Shown piece by piece: positions 1 through 7,603 of a stretch of DNA of 64,000 nt (its first letter is position 1; each line of letters opens with the position of its first letter). A model generated the notes under the pieces. It had not been told where the DNA came from. It ran no database searches and was given only the letters and a program-made list of their open reading frames with translations. The translations under genes were made by a program, and so were the position numbers. Source of the DNA: Thiolapillus brandeum (lineage in GTDB: Bacteria; Pseudomonadota; Gammaproteobacteria; Chromatiales; Chromatiaceae); contig NZ_AP012273.1 in the NCBI RefSeq assembly GCF_000828615.1, positions 2,957,001 to 3,021,000 on the forward strand, read 5' to 3'.

Positions 1-777
1 GTGAGCCGGGATCGCTGGGTTTATTGGTGGGCAGACGGCATCTACAGCGGCCTGAGGGCCGAGCGCCAGAAGCTGTGCGCCCTGGTGATCATCGGGGTCA
101 ATGAGCGGGGCGAAAAGCATTTTCTGGCCATTGAGGACGGGGTGCGGGAATCCACTCAGAGTTGGCGGGAGGTACTGCTGGACCTGAAGAAGCATGGTCT
201 TGAGGAAGCGCCGAAACTGGCCGCGGGAGATGGTGCTCTGGGCTTCTGGGCAGCGCTGGATGAGGTGTATCCCGAGACCCGTCATCAGCGCTGCTGGGTG
301 CATAAGACGGCGAACGTGCTGAACTATCTTCCCAAGGGTGTACAGCCCAAGGCGAAGAAGGCGTTGCAGGAGATCTGGATGGCCGAGAACCGGGCCTCGG
401 CCCACAAGGCCCTCGCTCACTTTGTGAAGACCTACCAAGCCAAGTACCCGAAGGCGGTGGCCTGCCTGGAGAAGGACCGGGAGGCCCTGCTGGCCTTCTA
501 CGATTTCCCGGCCGAGCACTGGGTGCATATTCGGACGACGAATCCGATCGAATCGACTTTTGCCACGATCCGTCACCGAACGGACCAGACGAAAGGCTGC
601 GTGAGCCGGAACACCATGCTGGCGATGCTCTACAAGCTGGGGATGAGTGCCGAGAAGCGCTGGCGCAGGATCCGGGGATTCAATTACCTGGCCAAAATCA
701 TCGAGGGTGTAAAATTCAGAGATGGAGTGGAAGAGGAAGTGAACAACGAAACCGACGACAGCAGGAACGTCGCCTGA
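1..777 (+). CDS. IS256-family (mutator type) transposase, C-terminal part
   Basis: This is a DDE transposase that cuts and joins the ends of its own element. The 258 visible residues cover the catalytic region: an Asp in WWADGIYSGLR near residue 12, an Asp in AAGDGALGFW near 77, and the Glu in TTNPIESTFATIRHRT near 185, which is the typical IS256 C-terminal signature. The Cys/His pair in RCWVHK lies between the second and third acidic residues, as usual in this family. Full IS256 transposases are about 400 residues, so about 140 N-terminal residues lie outside the window; the GTG at position 1 is unlikely to be the true start. The frame is intact to its stop. Confidence 0.9.
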   Translation: MSRDRWVYWWADGIYSGLRAERQKLCALVIIGVNERGEKHFLAIEDGVRESTQSWREVLLDLKKHGLEEAPKLAAGDGALGFWAALDEVYPETRHQRCWVHKTANVLNYLPKGVQPKAKKALQEIWMAENRASAHKALAHFVKTYQAKYPKAVACLEKDREALLAFYDFPAEHWVHIRTTNPIESTFATIRHRTDQTKGCVSRNTMLAMLYKLGMSAEKRWRRIRGFNYLAKIIEGVKFRDGVEEEVNNETDDSRNVA

Positions 778-808
778 TCAGGCTGTACACCAGATTTGAC
801 TATAGCTC
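1..808 (+). mobile_element. IS256-family element, right part only (left end outside window)
   Basis: The element holds the transposase reading frame up to 777 and then a short right end with the sequence tgtacaccagatttgacta before the boundary near 808. From 809 on the sequence is identical to the interior of the IS110-family element found again at 8018, so this element is inserted inside that copy. The left end and the target duplication cannot be seen. Confidence 0.8.
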
Positions 809-1648
809 CAGTTGGTGGAGCATCGCCGCACCCTGGTGGCGGATCGGGTGCGCACCACCAATCGCCTGACAGCCTGCCTGAAGCTGTATTTCCCTCAAGC
901 CCTTGATTGGTTTGAGGATAAGGCCACCCTGGTGTTCTGCGAGTTCCTGGAAAAATGGCCGACCTTACAAGCCGCGAAACGGGCTAGGAAAGGTACTTTG
1001 GAGCGCTTTTTCCATGAACACAACAGCCGCTATGCTGAGGTGATTGAGAAACGCATTCAGGCAATCAAATCAGCAATTCCATTGACCACGGATCCGGGGG
1101 TCATCGAACCCAATCAGTGGATGGTGGTGGCCCTGGTGCACCAGCTGGCTTTGCTGCTGGGGCATATCGACCATTTCGATGAGAAGATTGCTGCATGCTT
1201 CGATGATTTCAAAGATGCCGATCTGTTTCGCAATTTGCCGGGCGCCGGAAAACAACTGGCACCACGCCTGCTGGTGGCCTTTGGTGAGGATCGCTCACGC
1301 TTTGCTTCTGCACAGGCCTTGTGCTGCTACGCGGGCATTGCCCCGGTTACCGAACGTTCGGGTAACAAGTCCTGGGTCCACTGGCGCTACAGTTGCCCCA
1401 AATTCCTGCGGCAATCATTTATTGAATGGACCAACCAGACCGTGCGCTTTTCTTTCTGGGCGCGGGCCTTTTACAAGGCCCAGCGCGAGAAGGGCAAGAC
1501 CCATCAGATGGCCATTCGGGCGCTGGCCTTCAAGTGGATACGCATCCTCTGGCGCTGCTGGCAGGATCGCAAACCCTACGATGAGGCCACCTACCTGATG
1601 GCCCTACAGAAACAGGGTTCTCCGCTTGTTAAAGAGCTGGCGAGTTAG
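809..1648 (+). pseudogene. Truncated IS110-family recombinase
   Basis: This is the C-terminal two thirds of the recombinase encoded intact at 7604-8857. It keeps the Transposase_20-like half with LPGAGKQLAPRLL and the Ser-containing TERSGNKSW motif. It lacks the N-terminal DEDD RuvC-like catalytic half, so it cannot be active. An in-frame ATG at 812 gives an apparent 278-residue product, but that codon is only the interior Met or Val region of the parent gene. Confidence 0.85.
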
Positions 1649-1690
1649 TCGGTTTTTTCTTGACGGACTACCTCAGGGCGTGTGTTAGCT
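809..1690 (+). mobile_element. IS110/IS1111-family element copy 1, 5'-truncated by IS256
   Basis: This stretch matches the complete copy with a constant offset of 7209 (809 equals 8018) through to the gttagct core of an attC site at 1684-1690, and I saw no mismatch. It carries the same right-end motif gacggacta as copy 2. The left part, including the 5' non-coding end, has been separated by the IS256 insertion. The identity implies very recent transposition. The exact right boundary within the last few bases is ambiguous because element and attC sequence cannot be separated by eye. Confidence 0.85.
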
Positions 1691-2826
1691 GCTATTTGTG
1701 CCTTTTGCTCATAACGTGACAATACGGCTTCATCCATTTGTGACATCGGCAAAGTTCTAGCGACATTGACAAACTCCAACGCCTCAGCATATTTTTCAGC
1801 ATCAATTAGTGCAGATATATATATTCTGTAGTATTGAACCTCAGCAGGATCTGCCTGGATAAGTTTTTTTGCCATTTCGATATACTCATCTTGCCTTCCT
1901 TGCTCCTCCAATATACCTAGGAATGGCTTTAGAATATTTGGATCTTCCGGAGTCAATTGAAATGCTTTTTCGAAATACTCTATAGATTTATCGATTTCGC
2001 CTATATTCTTATATGAAACGGCCACCGATCTGAGAGCATATGCCTTTAACTTTGGATCTTTATCGGCCACCTTATCAATAACCGCCAATGCAAAGTCTTT
2101 TAGTTCTTCATACCGATCCATTTCCATTAAAGCATTTGCTACTGTGCTAAAAGAATTCCGAACAGGTTTTTCAAGTATTCTGCTTTTCACAGCCTTCAAC
2201 GACTCATCGCGTTTTTCTGGCATTATCACTGCCCGTAACGCCATATATTCAGAAAATGCATTAATCCTCTCTGGGTCTTTCTTGGTGGCTGCTTCGTAGA
2301 GATCCAGCGCTAAAGAATGACGGCTTTGCTTTTCCATCATATCTCCGGCCAATTCAAGATCTTTCGATGTAGCATCAGGGTGCTTCAGTATCCTTGTACA
2401 CAATTCAGCTTTTACTTGAGAGCTTTCCTTTGACTCTGCAATCGCTAAAATATCATGTGCGCTGTACTCGTCTACATTCGGAATCGCTTCTTTAAGTGCT
2501 GTTAGTTTTTGGTTGGCCTCCTGGTATAGAGATTCAACCTGCGCTGATTTCTCTTCCACGTCTTTTAAAAAACTCAGGTAGTTTTCTTCGATTTTCTTTA
2601 TTTTTGGTTCTTGTTCCTGACCAAGCACTTCAATTCGTGAGACTTCAGATTGTATTCCTGTCATTATTTCGCCAAGTTTTGCATTGACCAGACTCTTAAT
2701 GGAATCTTCAGTCTCAGACCTAACCTTCCTGTATTCTCTTAGTAGAAAAATAATTAGAAATATCACCCCCAGAGTAATCATTGTTCCTGGAAGGCTTTCC
2801 ATTAGTTTTATAACTGCTTTTTCCAT
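1645..2826 (-). CDS. Membrane-anchored TPR protein in integron cassette, 3' end altered by IS insertion
   Basis: The function is unknown. The protein has 393 residues. It opens with one transmembrane segment (about residues 16-32, MITLGVIFLIIFLL), followed by a charged coiled-coil-like stretch (about 35-120) and then repeated helical pairs of the tetratricopeptide type, clearest around NIGEIDKSIEYFEKAFQLTPEDPN. The gene lies in a cassette bounded on its start side by the attC at 2859-2933. Its own attC is interrupted by the IS110-family copy, and the reading frame runs into the element: the last 12 residues (TRPEVVRQEKTD) are encoded by IS sequence, so the native C-terminus probably ended in the attC core. 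The region is AT-rich compared with the chromosome to the right. Confidence 0.75.
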   Translation of the reverse strand: MEKAVIKLMESLPGTMITLGVIFLIIFLLREYRKVRSETEDSIKSLVNAKLGEIMTGIQSEVSRIEVLGQEQEPKIKKIEENYLSFLKDVEEKSAQVESLYQEANQKLTALKEAIPNVDEYSAHDILAIAESKESSQVKAELCTRILKHPDATSKDLELAGDMMEKQSRHSLALDLYEAATKKDPERINAFSEYMALRAVIMPEKRDESLKAVKSRILEKPVRNSFSTVANALMEMDRYEELKDFALAVIDKVADKDPKLKAYALRSVAVSYKNIGEIDKSIEYFEKAFQLTPEDPNILKPFLGILEEQGRQDEYIEMAKKLIQADPAEVQYYRIYISALIDAEKYAEALEFVNVARTLPMSQMDEAVLSRYEQKAQIAANTRPEVVRQEKTD

Positions 2827-2858
2827 GTGATACTCCGGTTTCGTTTAGCTTTGTAAGC

Positions 2859-2933
2859 AGCTAACGATTTGCGTAACCGGCTGGCAATGGAGCGCAGCGG
2901 AATTGCCAGTCCGAGTTTACGCTTTTGTTAGCC
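2859..2933 (-). other. attC recombination site (75 bp)
   Basis: Read on the minus strand the site starts with a core ending in CTAAC (ggctaac, complement of 2927-2933) and ends with GTTAGCT (complement of 2859-2865), matching the RYYYAAC and GTTRRRY cores of integron attC sites. Between them lies an imperfect inverted repeat centred on the gcgcagcgg stretch. It overlaps the stop codon of the gene at 2928. Confidence 0.85.
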
Positions 2934-3590
2934 ATTTTTTATTTCTGTAGTGCGAATAGTGGCCCTATGCCAAAATCCCCCTTGGTACGTACGGCCAAGC
3001 CAAAAGAAAGTTATACACGCCATTATACTTACAGCCACCACAGTAAAATAGAACCAGTTAATATCTGCATTGAAATCAAATTTTGGTAACGAATACCAAA
3101 TCAGCAAAGCCCATAATAAAGATACATACAAACTTATTATTTGATTGATTTTTGAAACCGACAATGGCGACGGACCTGTAATAATATGCCTTACCTTGTC
3201 TCTCCATCCATTCAGCTTATTTCTTGTTAGAACAACTTTATATAATGGACCAGTAATATTATCTTCAAGCATATCTACATGCTTTTCCCAGTTCTCTTGC
3301 CATTGCTTACTACCACGATTAACACAAAGCCAGGCAACTGAAAAAACAAAGCCTAAACAAGAAAGCAACACGGATAAATCCTGTTTATTGGTTGCATTTG
3401 ATGCCTGAATTGCAAAAAAGCCGGCAAATGTTGCGCCAATAAATGCCCAAAAATATGTGGCACGTTTCCAATATAGATTTATCTCAAATTTTCTAATGTC
3501 TAGAGCATGCTCAAGCGCCTTCTCAGTTTTCTTTTCATCTGAGAGAAAATCATTTTCATACTGCTGCTGCGAATAGTCAGATTGTGGCAT
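2928..3590 (-). CDS. Integron-cassette membrane protein, four predicted TM helices
   Basis: A 220-residue protein with a hydrophilic N-terminus (about 40 residues). A pair of membrane helices follows (about 45-65 and 72-92), then an amphipathic middle with RGSKQWQENWEKHVDMLE, and a second membrane pair near 150-200. The pattern YWKRATYFWAF followed by NRGSKQWQENWE recalls proteins I remember as the RipA-like octameric membrane family, but this is from memory and unchecked. No catalytic motif is visible. The stop codon lies inside the attC core, typical of cassette genes. It is the single gene of its cassette. Confidence 0.75.
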   Translation of the reverse strand: MPQSDYSQQQYENDFLSDEKKTEKALEHALDIRKFEINLYWKRATYFWAFIGATFAGFFAIQASNATNKQDLSVLLSCLGFVFSVAWLCVNRGSKQWQENWEKHVDMLEDNITGPLYKVVLTRNKLNGWRDKVRHIITGPSPLSVSKINQIISLYVSLLWALLIWYSLPKFDFNADINWFYFTVVAVSIMACITFFWLGRTYQGGFWHRATIRTTEIKNG

Positions 3591-3602
3591 GGCTTTTCAT
3601 AT

Positions 3603-3683
3603 GGCTAACGCCAGCCGTAACCGGCGCATTTGCAGTGAGCGCAGCGAACGAAAAATGCGTCCGAGTTAACGGCATTGTTATGC
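3603..3683 (-). other. attC recombination site (81 bp)
   Basis: On the minus strand the site runs from GCATAAC (complement of 3677-3683) to GTTAGCC (complement of 3603-3609), with an internal inverted repeat around gcgcagcgaacg. It closes the cassette that carries the ATPase/HNH pair. Confidence 0.85.
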
Positions 3684-3692
3684 ATTAGCTGC

Positions 3693-4532
3693 CTACGCAT
3701 TATTAAAACCGCCGTCACAATACCAATCGCAACTCGCCAGAGCTTGATACATAGCGGTTTGCCATGAGTTAAGATGAATAGCCGCATGAGAGTCATATAT
3801 ATCATGCAAATGGTTTTTGACACTTTCTGAGCCGCCACGAGAAAATAATTTTTCCAACATCACTTTAATAACTGCCAATTCAGCTCCAGAATGTGATGCA
3901 TAAAGACTTCCAAGCCCTAAGCCTTCAAAATGCTTTCGAATACGTGCTTTAATCACGTCATCCCATTCACCCGGGGGACTGACATAAAATCTTAGTGATA
4001 CCGGGCTTCCTATACAGACTTCCGAATAGAGCCACTGTTCCCCGTCAACGCTGTCAAAGTAAGGGTGTAAGGTTTGGTCCGAAGCATCTTCGGGTATTCG
4101 ATCTTTTTTTGATTTATTGCATTCACTGCAGGCCGCAATAAGATTAGTTGGAACTACTGATAATAATGGAAAATGTGCCTTAGGTAGATAGTGGTCGAGG
4201 GTAGATACTACTCTTTGACCGCATAATGGGCAGATTCCATGGCTTGGAATTGCCTTCAATTTATCGTAATAGAACCTTCCAGGTTGTCCTTTTTTGGCAA
4301 ATTTAGAATCATAGATACCCTTCAACTGCTCATCGGTTACAGGTAAAGCATGATTCTGAGGCATCTTAAAGAATAGGGCGGCCTGTGCTTTTGTCTCATA
4401 TTGTTCCGCTTCTGCTTCTACGGTGGCAGCAATAGATTTTAAATTGGATTTCAGAGGGCTTTCACGCATATTATCTATGCATGTTAGAAATACTACTTTC
4501 GCATCATCATCAGGTTTTTCTAATTTCCTCAT
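3693..4532 (-). CDS. HNH endonuclease, partner of the cassette AAA ATPase
   Basis: The 279-residue protein has a helical N-terminal region and a central HNH nuclease core: CPLC at 101-104, the DHYLPK motif with the catalytic His at 114, Asn at 130 in PTNL, and CSEC at 135-138 followed by NKSKKD. The two CxxC pairs would bind a structural zinc. It starts 6 bp after the ATPase stop, in the same orientation and the same cassette, so the two are co-transcribed. ATPase plus HNH nuclease is the architecture of Septu (PtuA/PtuB) and of retron-associated PtuAB effectors. The protein would cut nucleic acid when its ATPase partner senses infection, but this role is inferred. The length exceeds what I recall for PtuB. 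Confidence 0.8.
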   Translation of the reverse strand: MRKLEKPDDDAKVVFLTCIDNMRESPLKSNLKSIAATVEAEAEQYETKAQAALFFKMPQNHALPVTDEQLKGIYDSKFAKKGQPGRFYYDKLKAIPSHGICPLCGQRVVSTLDHYLPKAHFPLLSVVPTNLIAACSECNKSKKDRIPEDASDQTLHPYFDSVDGEQWLYSEVCIGSPVSLRFYVSPPGEWDDVIKARIRKHFEGLGLGSLYASHSGAELAVIKVMLEKLFSRGGSESVKNHLHDIYDSHAAIHLNSWQTAMYQALASCDWYCDGGFNNA

Positions 4533-4538
4533 GTATTA

Positions 4539-6077
4539 CTAGCCTTGGAAGTCTCGTTCAATGATTAATGCACGCAAAATAGCTCTTCCCTCAGCACCAA
4601 GCTGACCTCCAAACTGGTGTTCTACCTCTTCAAATGATTCTCCGTTTTTAATAGAATTTTCTATAAGCTTATGAAAGCCAGATCGTGTAACTTCTAACCC
4701 AAATATTTCACGAGTCAAAATCCCAACGTTTTCCCCAAATGTTTCTATTTCTGGGCGCTCAGCTATAGCGTGAAACCCCTGTCTTCTGATTTTCCAGACA
4801 CACGTTTTTGGTACCTCCTGTGCGATAACAGGTGAATGCGTTGCAATAATTCCTACACCATTTCTGTGGTTCAATAGACCAGATAACGCTCTGACGAATG
4901 CGGAAAGCAATGGAGGATGCAGGTGGGCTTCAGGCTCATCCAGGAGTACCAATGTTTTTTCTTCAACTGTTTCTATTAATCGACATAAAATAAGCAACAC
5001 TATCCCGTGTCCTGAACTCAACTTTTTAAACAATGACATACCTTCGCTTTGCAACGTTGTGGGGTCATTTGCTTCAAATAATGATGAAGGGGAGATCTCA
5101 GCAAAAAGTGGATCTGTCTCTAAAGTCTTAATTGAATTATTGAGTTGTTCAAATCTTCCCAAGCTGATACAGCTAGCGATTGACCTACCGAATTCCTTTG
5201 CCAGCATGTCATGGCTCTTTGGAGTTCCCTTCTCGCCACCTCGGTTATTTGTCCTTCTTAGGCCTATATAAGTGTACTGTGGCTCAATAGACTTATCGCG
5301 TTGTTCATCTAGTAACTCGAAATTATCGAAGGCACTGAACGAAACAGAAACCACCCTAGAAAACCCTATTTCGTCACTAATTATTTCATCGAACGAAAAG
5401 CTCCCCACCTCATGGTTTGTCTCATCATTTACTAAGGCTCTAACCATATTATTGAGTAGAAATGTCTTTCCAACACCATTTCGACCTATCAAGACATGAA
5501 TATTGGTCGGCGGGTTTGCGTCTGGTTCGACATTAAAATCTAGAGATATGCCAGCAGTTCTCCTGCTAGGGACTAGCGAATACCTAAAGGCGTATGTTGT
5601 AAGAGATGCTTGTCCTGATACTATTCGCAAAAACTGCCCTCTAATAGAGCTTGGGCTAACAGATCTCAGTAGAGAGGTTCGAGTAACATCTTCAGCAAGT
5701 ATTCTTTCAATGTTATCTTGGTTGATAACAATATCTCGAAGTGAATTGAGAAGGTTAGAGCTTAGTACTCCTCCTAAACTCATTACATTCTCGTAATATT
5801 CACTACCTTGCCCAAGAGAGAAAAATTGATCATCCAAGTCATAAAATGATGAAGGAATTGCAGCACGTCTTTGCCCTTCTTCCATATTAAACTGACCAAT
5901 TTTTATACTTCCAATGTCTTTTTTAACGCCATTTTCATCAAAGACCCAGAGATAATACATGGTCGAATATTTAAACCAGTCATCCCAGCCATCTTCAACA
6001 AGAAAAGCCTGCATTGTTCCGGAGGCTGGCATCCTCCCATTGCTTATTACACTAAATTTTAATCGCTGTTCAGTCAC
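4539..6077 (-). CDS. AAA/ABC-type ATPase of a two-gene putative defence cassette
   Basis: A 512-residue ATPase. Residues 1-150 form a distinctive N-terminal domain (KYSTMYYLWVFDENG, IGSIKIGQ). Walker A is GRNGVGKT at 198-205, the signature-like LSSGH is at 353-357, Walker B LVLLDEPEAHLHP is at 376-388, and the H-loop ATHSP is at 412-416. This is the OLD/RecF-like arrangement seen in many anti-phage ATPases. Together with the HNH gene immediately downstream it fills one integron cassette between the attC sites at 3603 and 6105. It is read leftward, away from the integrase, as expected for cassettes. Base composition is AT-rich relative to the chromosome. The specific system name is not certain. 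Confidence 0.85.
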   Translation of the reverse strand: MTEQRLKFSVISNGRMPASGTMQAFLVEDGWDDWFKYSTMYYLWVFDENGVKKDIGSIKIGQFNMEEGQRRAAIPSSFYDLDDQFFSLGQGSEYYENVMSLGGVLSSNLLNSLRDIVINQDNIERILAEDVTRTSLLRSVSPSSIRGQFLRIVSGQASLTTYAFRYSLVPSRRTAGISLDFNVEPDANPPTNIHVLIGRNGVGKTFLLNNMVRALVNDETNHEVGSFSFDEIISDEIGFSRVVSVSFSAFDNFELLDEQRDKSIEPQYTYIGLRRTNNRGGEKGTPKSHDMLAKEFGRSIASCISLGRFEQLNNSIKTLETDPLFAEISPSSLFEANDPTTLQSEGMSLFKKLSSGHGIVLLILCRLIETVEEKTLVLLDEPEAHLHPPLLSAFVRALSGLLNHRNGVGIIATHSPVIAQEVPKTCVWKIRRQGFHAIAERPEIETFGENVGILTREIFGLEVTRSGFHKLIENSIKNGESFEEVEHQFGGQLGAEGRAILRALIIERDFQG

Positions 6078-6104
6078 TAGTAGACATGCTCATCTTAATT
6101 TATT

Positions 6105-6236
6105 GCATAACGACCGGTATCACCTGACCCAAGCAGGTTTACCGACACATTTTAAAGAGGCGACAACGGTTTGATTTGTCGAGGTATTCGCCAAAACCGC
6201 GTCGTGCTTGGGGTCAGGTGAATACCATTGTTAGCC
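6105..6236 (-). other. attC recombination site (132 bp, long type)
   Basis: The cores on the minus strand are GGCTAAC (complement of 6230-6236) and GTTATGC (complement of 6105-6111). The long stem contains ggtatcacctgacccaagca near the left end and its inverse tgcttggggtcaggtgaata near the right end. It is closely similar over its length to the attC at 6790-6921. Confidence 0.87.
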
Positions 6237-6246
6237 CCCATAATAT

Positions 6247-6771
6247 TCACACACTAGAGAACAAATCGTGTTCGTATTTCAAATATCGGTAATGATGAAT
6301 AAGGGCGGCCATTCCCAGCGTTATGGCAACAACCCATATTAGCCAATGTAGATTTGTTTGATCCCATTTGTTCCAATGTCCTATTAGTTGGGCTAACACT
6401 GTTGCCCATGTAGAGCAGTAAAGGAAATGTATCTGTGACGCCCACTCTCGAAAATTGTGCTGTAAGGATTCCTGATCCTTGTTACGCATCCACCTTTTAG
6501 TATCAAGATTGAATATGTCAGCCTGCTTTTTGCCATATATGACAATGCAACCAACCTTATACATTAGCGGGTAGAGAATTGACCTATGTATGGCGTAAAT
6601 TACACTTCCCATTATCAACACAATTCCGAGCACAGAAGACGCTCCAAGCAGATTTGACGGTAAGATTTTAATCAGGGGGATTGTTTGCTTAAATGATATG
6701 AGAGAAGCAAGAAACAACAAGGCGCCCGAAAACCCGTACCTTAGCAACTCATTTATATCTAATTTCTCCAT
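6247..6771 (-). CDS. Integron-cassette membrane protein
   Basis: A 174-residue protein with predicted membrane helices near residues 12-27, 45-65 and 140-158, plus a charged loop containing KKQADIFNLDTKRWMRNKDQ. I do not recognise the family. It is the only gene of its cassette, starts close to the preceding attC and ends just before the next. A role in the cell envelope is all that can be suggested. Confidence 0.7.
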   Translation of the reverse strand: MEKLDINELLRYGFSGALLFLASLISFKQTIPLIKILPSNLLGASSVLGIVLIMGSVIYAIHRSILYPLMYKVGCIVIYGKKQADIFNLDTKRWMRNKDQESLQHNFREWASQIHFLYCSTWATVLAQLIGHWNKWDQTNLHWLIWVVAITLGMAALIHHYRYLKYEHDLFSSV

Positions 6772-6789
6772 TTTCTTGTTTCTTTCAGT

Positions 6790-6921
6790 GGCTAACGCTT
6801 GGTATCACCTGACCCAAGCAGATTTACCGACAAATTTCTGAGAGGTGACAACGGTTTGATTTACCGGGGTGTTTGCCAAAGCCGCGTCGTGCTTGGGGTC
6901 AGGTGAATACCATTGTTATAA
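6790..6921 (-). other. attC recombination site (132 bp, long type)
   Basis: The minus-strand cores are TTATAAC (complement of 6915-6921) and GTTAGCC (complement of 6790-6796), with the same long stem as the site at 6105. The two sites are nearly superimposable, which is typical of attC families that build up in one chromosomal integron. Confidence 0.87.
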
Positions 6922-6922
6922 G

Positions 6923-7285
6923 CTATTTTTGTAGCTTTGTACCGCACCATGGACAATAATCAATTTGTACCATTGATGAGCCACCATCTCTAATTGGTAT
7001 TCCGTAACCATCGCTCGTTTTTACAAGCAAAATGTCTGGGCAATTCCATGGATCAGGATGTTTTTTACAAGTTTTAGTTATGTAATAAGCAATGTGAATG
7101 CAAGGAAATTCAGTTGGATTATGACCGCGATTTATTACAACTTGCTCTATCTCCCAATCACTACAAGTATCGCAATTATGTAAGTGGTCACGCCATTCCT
7201 CATAGTCTTCCGTATCACATACCTCTTTAGATAAGGGGAATTTTGAGTATTCTTGGTACTTATTTTTAAATTCTTTGCAATTCAT
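6923..7285 (-). CDS. Cys/His-rich small protein of integron cassette
   Basis: A 120-residue protein of unknown function. An N-terminal part has the spacing HLHNCDTCSDW (about 34-44), like the zinc-binding His/Cys cluster of anti-sigma factors and related small proteins. The C-terminus carries CPWCGTKL (about 111-118), a zinc-ribbon half. Other cysteines (Cys3, Cys23, and those in PCIHIAYY and KTCKKHPDPWNC) suggest a further metal site. No transmembrane segment is seen. It lies in a cassette between the attC at 6790 and the interrupted attC at 7295. Confidence 0.7.
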   Translation of the reverse strand: MNCKEFKNKYQEYSKFPLSKEVCDTEDYEEWRDHLHNCDTCSDWEIEQVVINRGHNPTEFPCIHIAYYITKTCKKHPDPWNCPDILLVKTSDGYGIPIRDGGSSMVQIDYCPWCGTKLQK

Positions 7286-7374
7286 TGTTTTGGCTTATAA
7301 CGACCAAGCTGTGCGGCGCAAACGAAGCGCAGCGTAGTTTGCGTCCGAACGAGCGCCTTTATAGATAGTCCGTC

Positions 7375-7603
7375 CTGCTTGTTCATTCCTTTTATCCTAA
7401 GCTGTTCAAGTGGGACAGGCACCCGCCGGGGACGACTATGGAGCGCCAGGCACCTGATGCTTACTAACATACTGCCGCCCCGGCAGGTGTCATCGGTTTC
7501 GATAACGAACACTCAGGGAATGCCGCCAACGCCTTCCTATAATGCCTTCGCAGAAACCGATTGCCTGACCCTCTTCCAACTCTAGCAGATCAGGAGCGTC
7601 AAT
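7375..7603 (+). ncRNA. Candidate bridge RNA in the 5' non-coding end of the IS110-family element
   Basis: IS110-family recombinases use a structured RNA encoded in a non-coding end to recognise donor and target DNA. This 5' end has no plausible gene. It contains an inverted repeat that could form a stem: gcacccgccgggg around 7419-7431 against ccccggcaggtgt around 7478-7490. The loop between them includes cttactaacatac, whose ctaaca matches the target attC core read on the minus strand. RNA ends and guide assignments are not determined. Confidence 0.45.
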
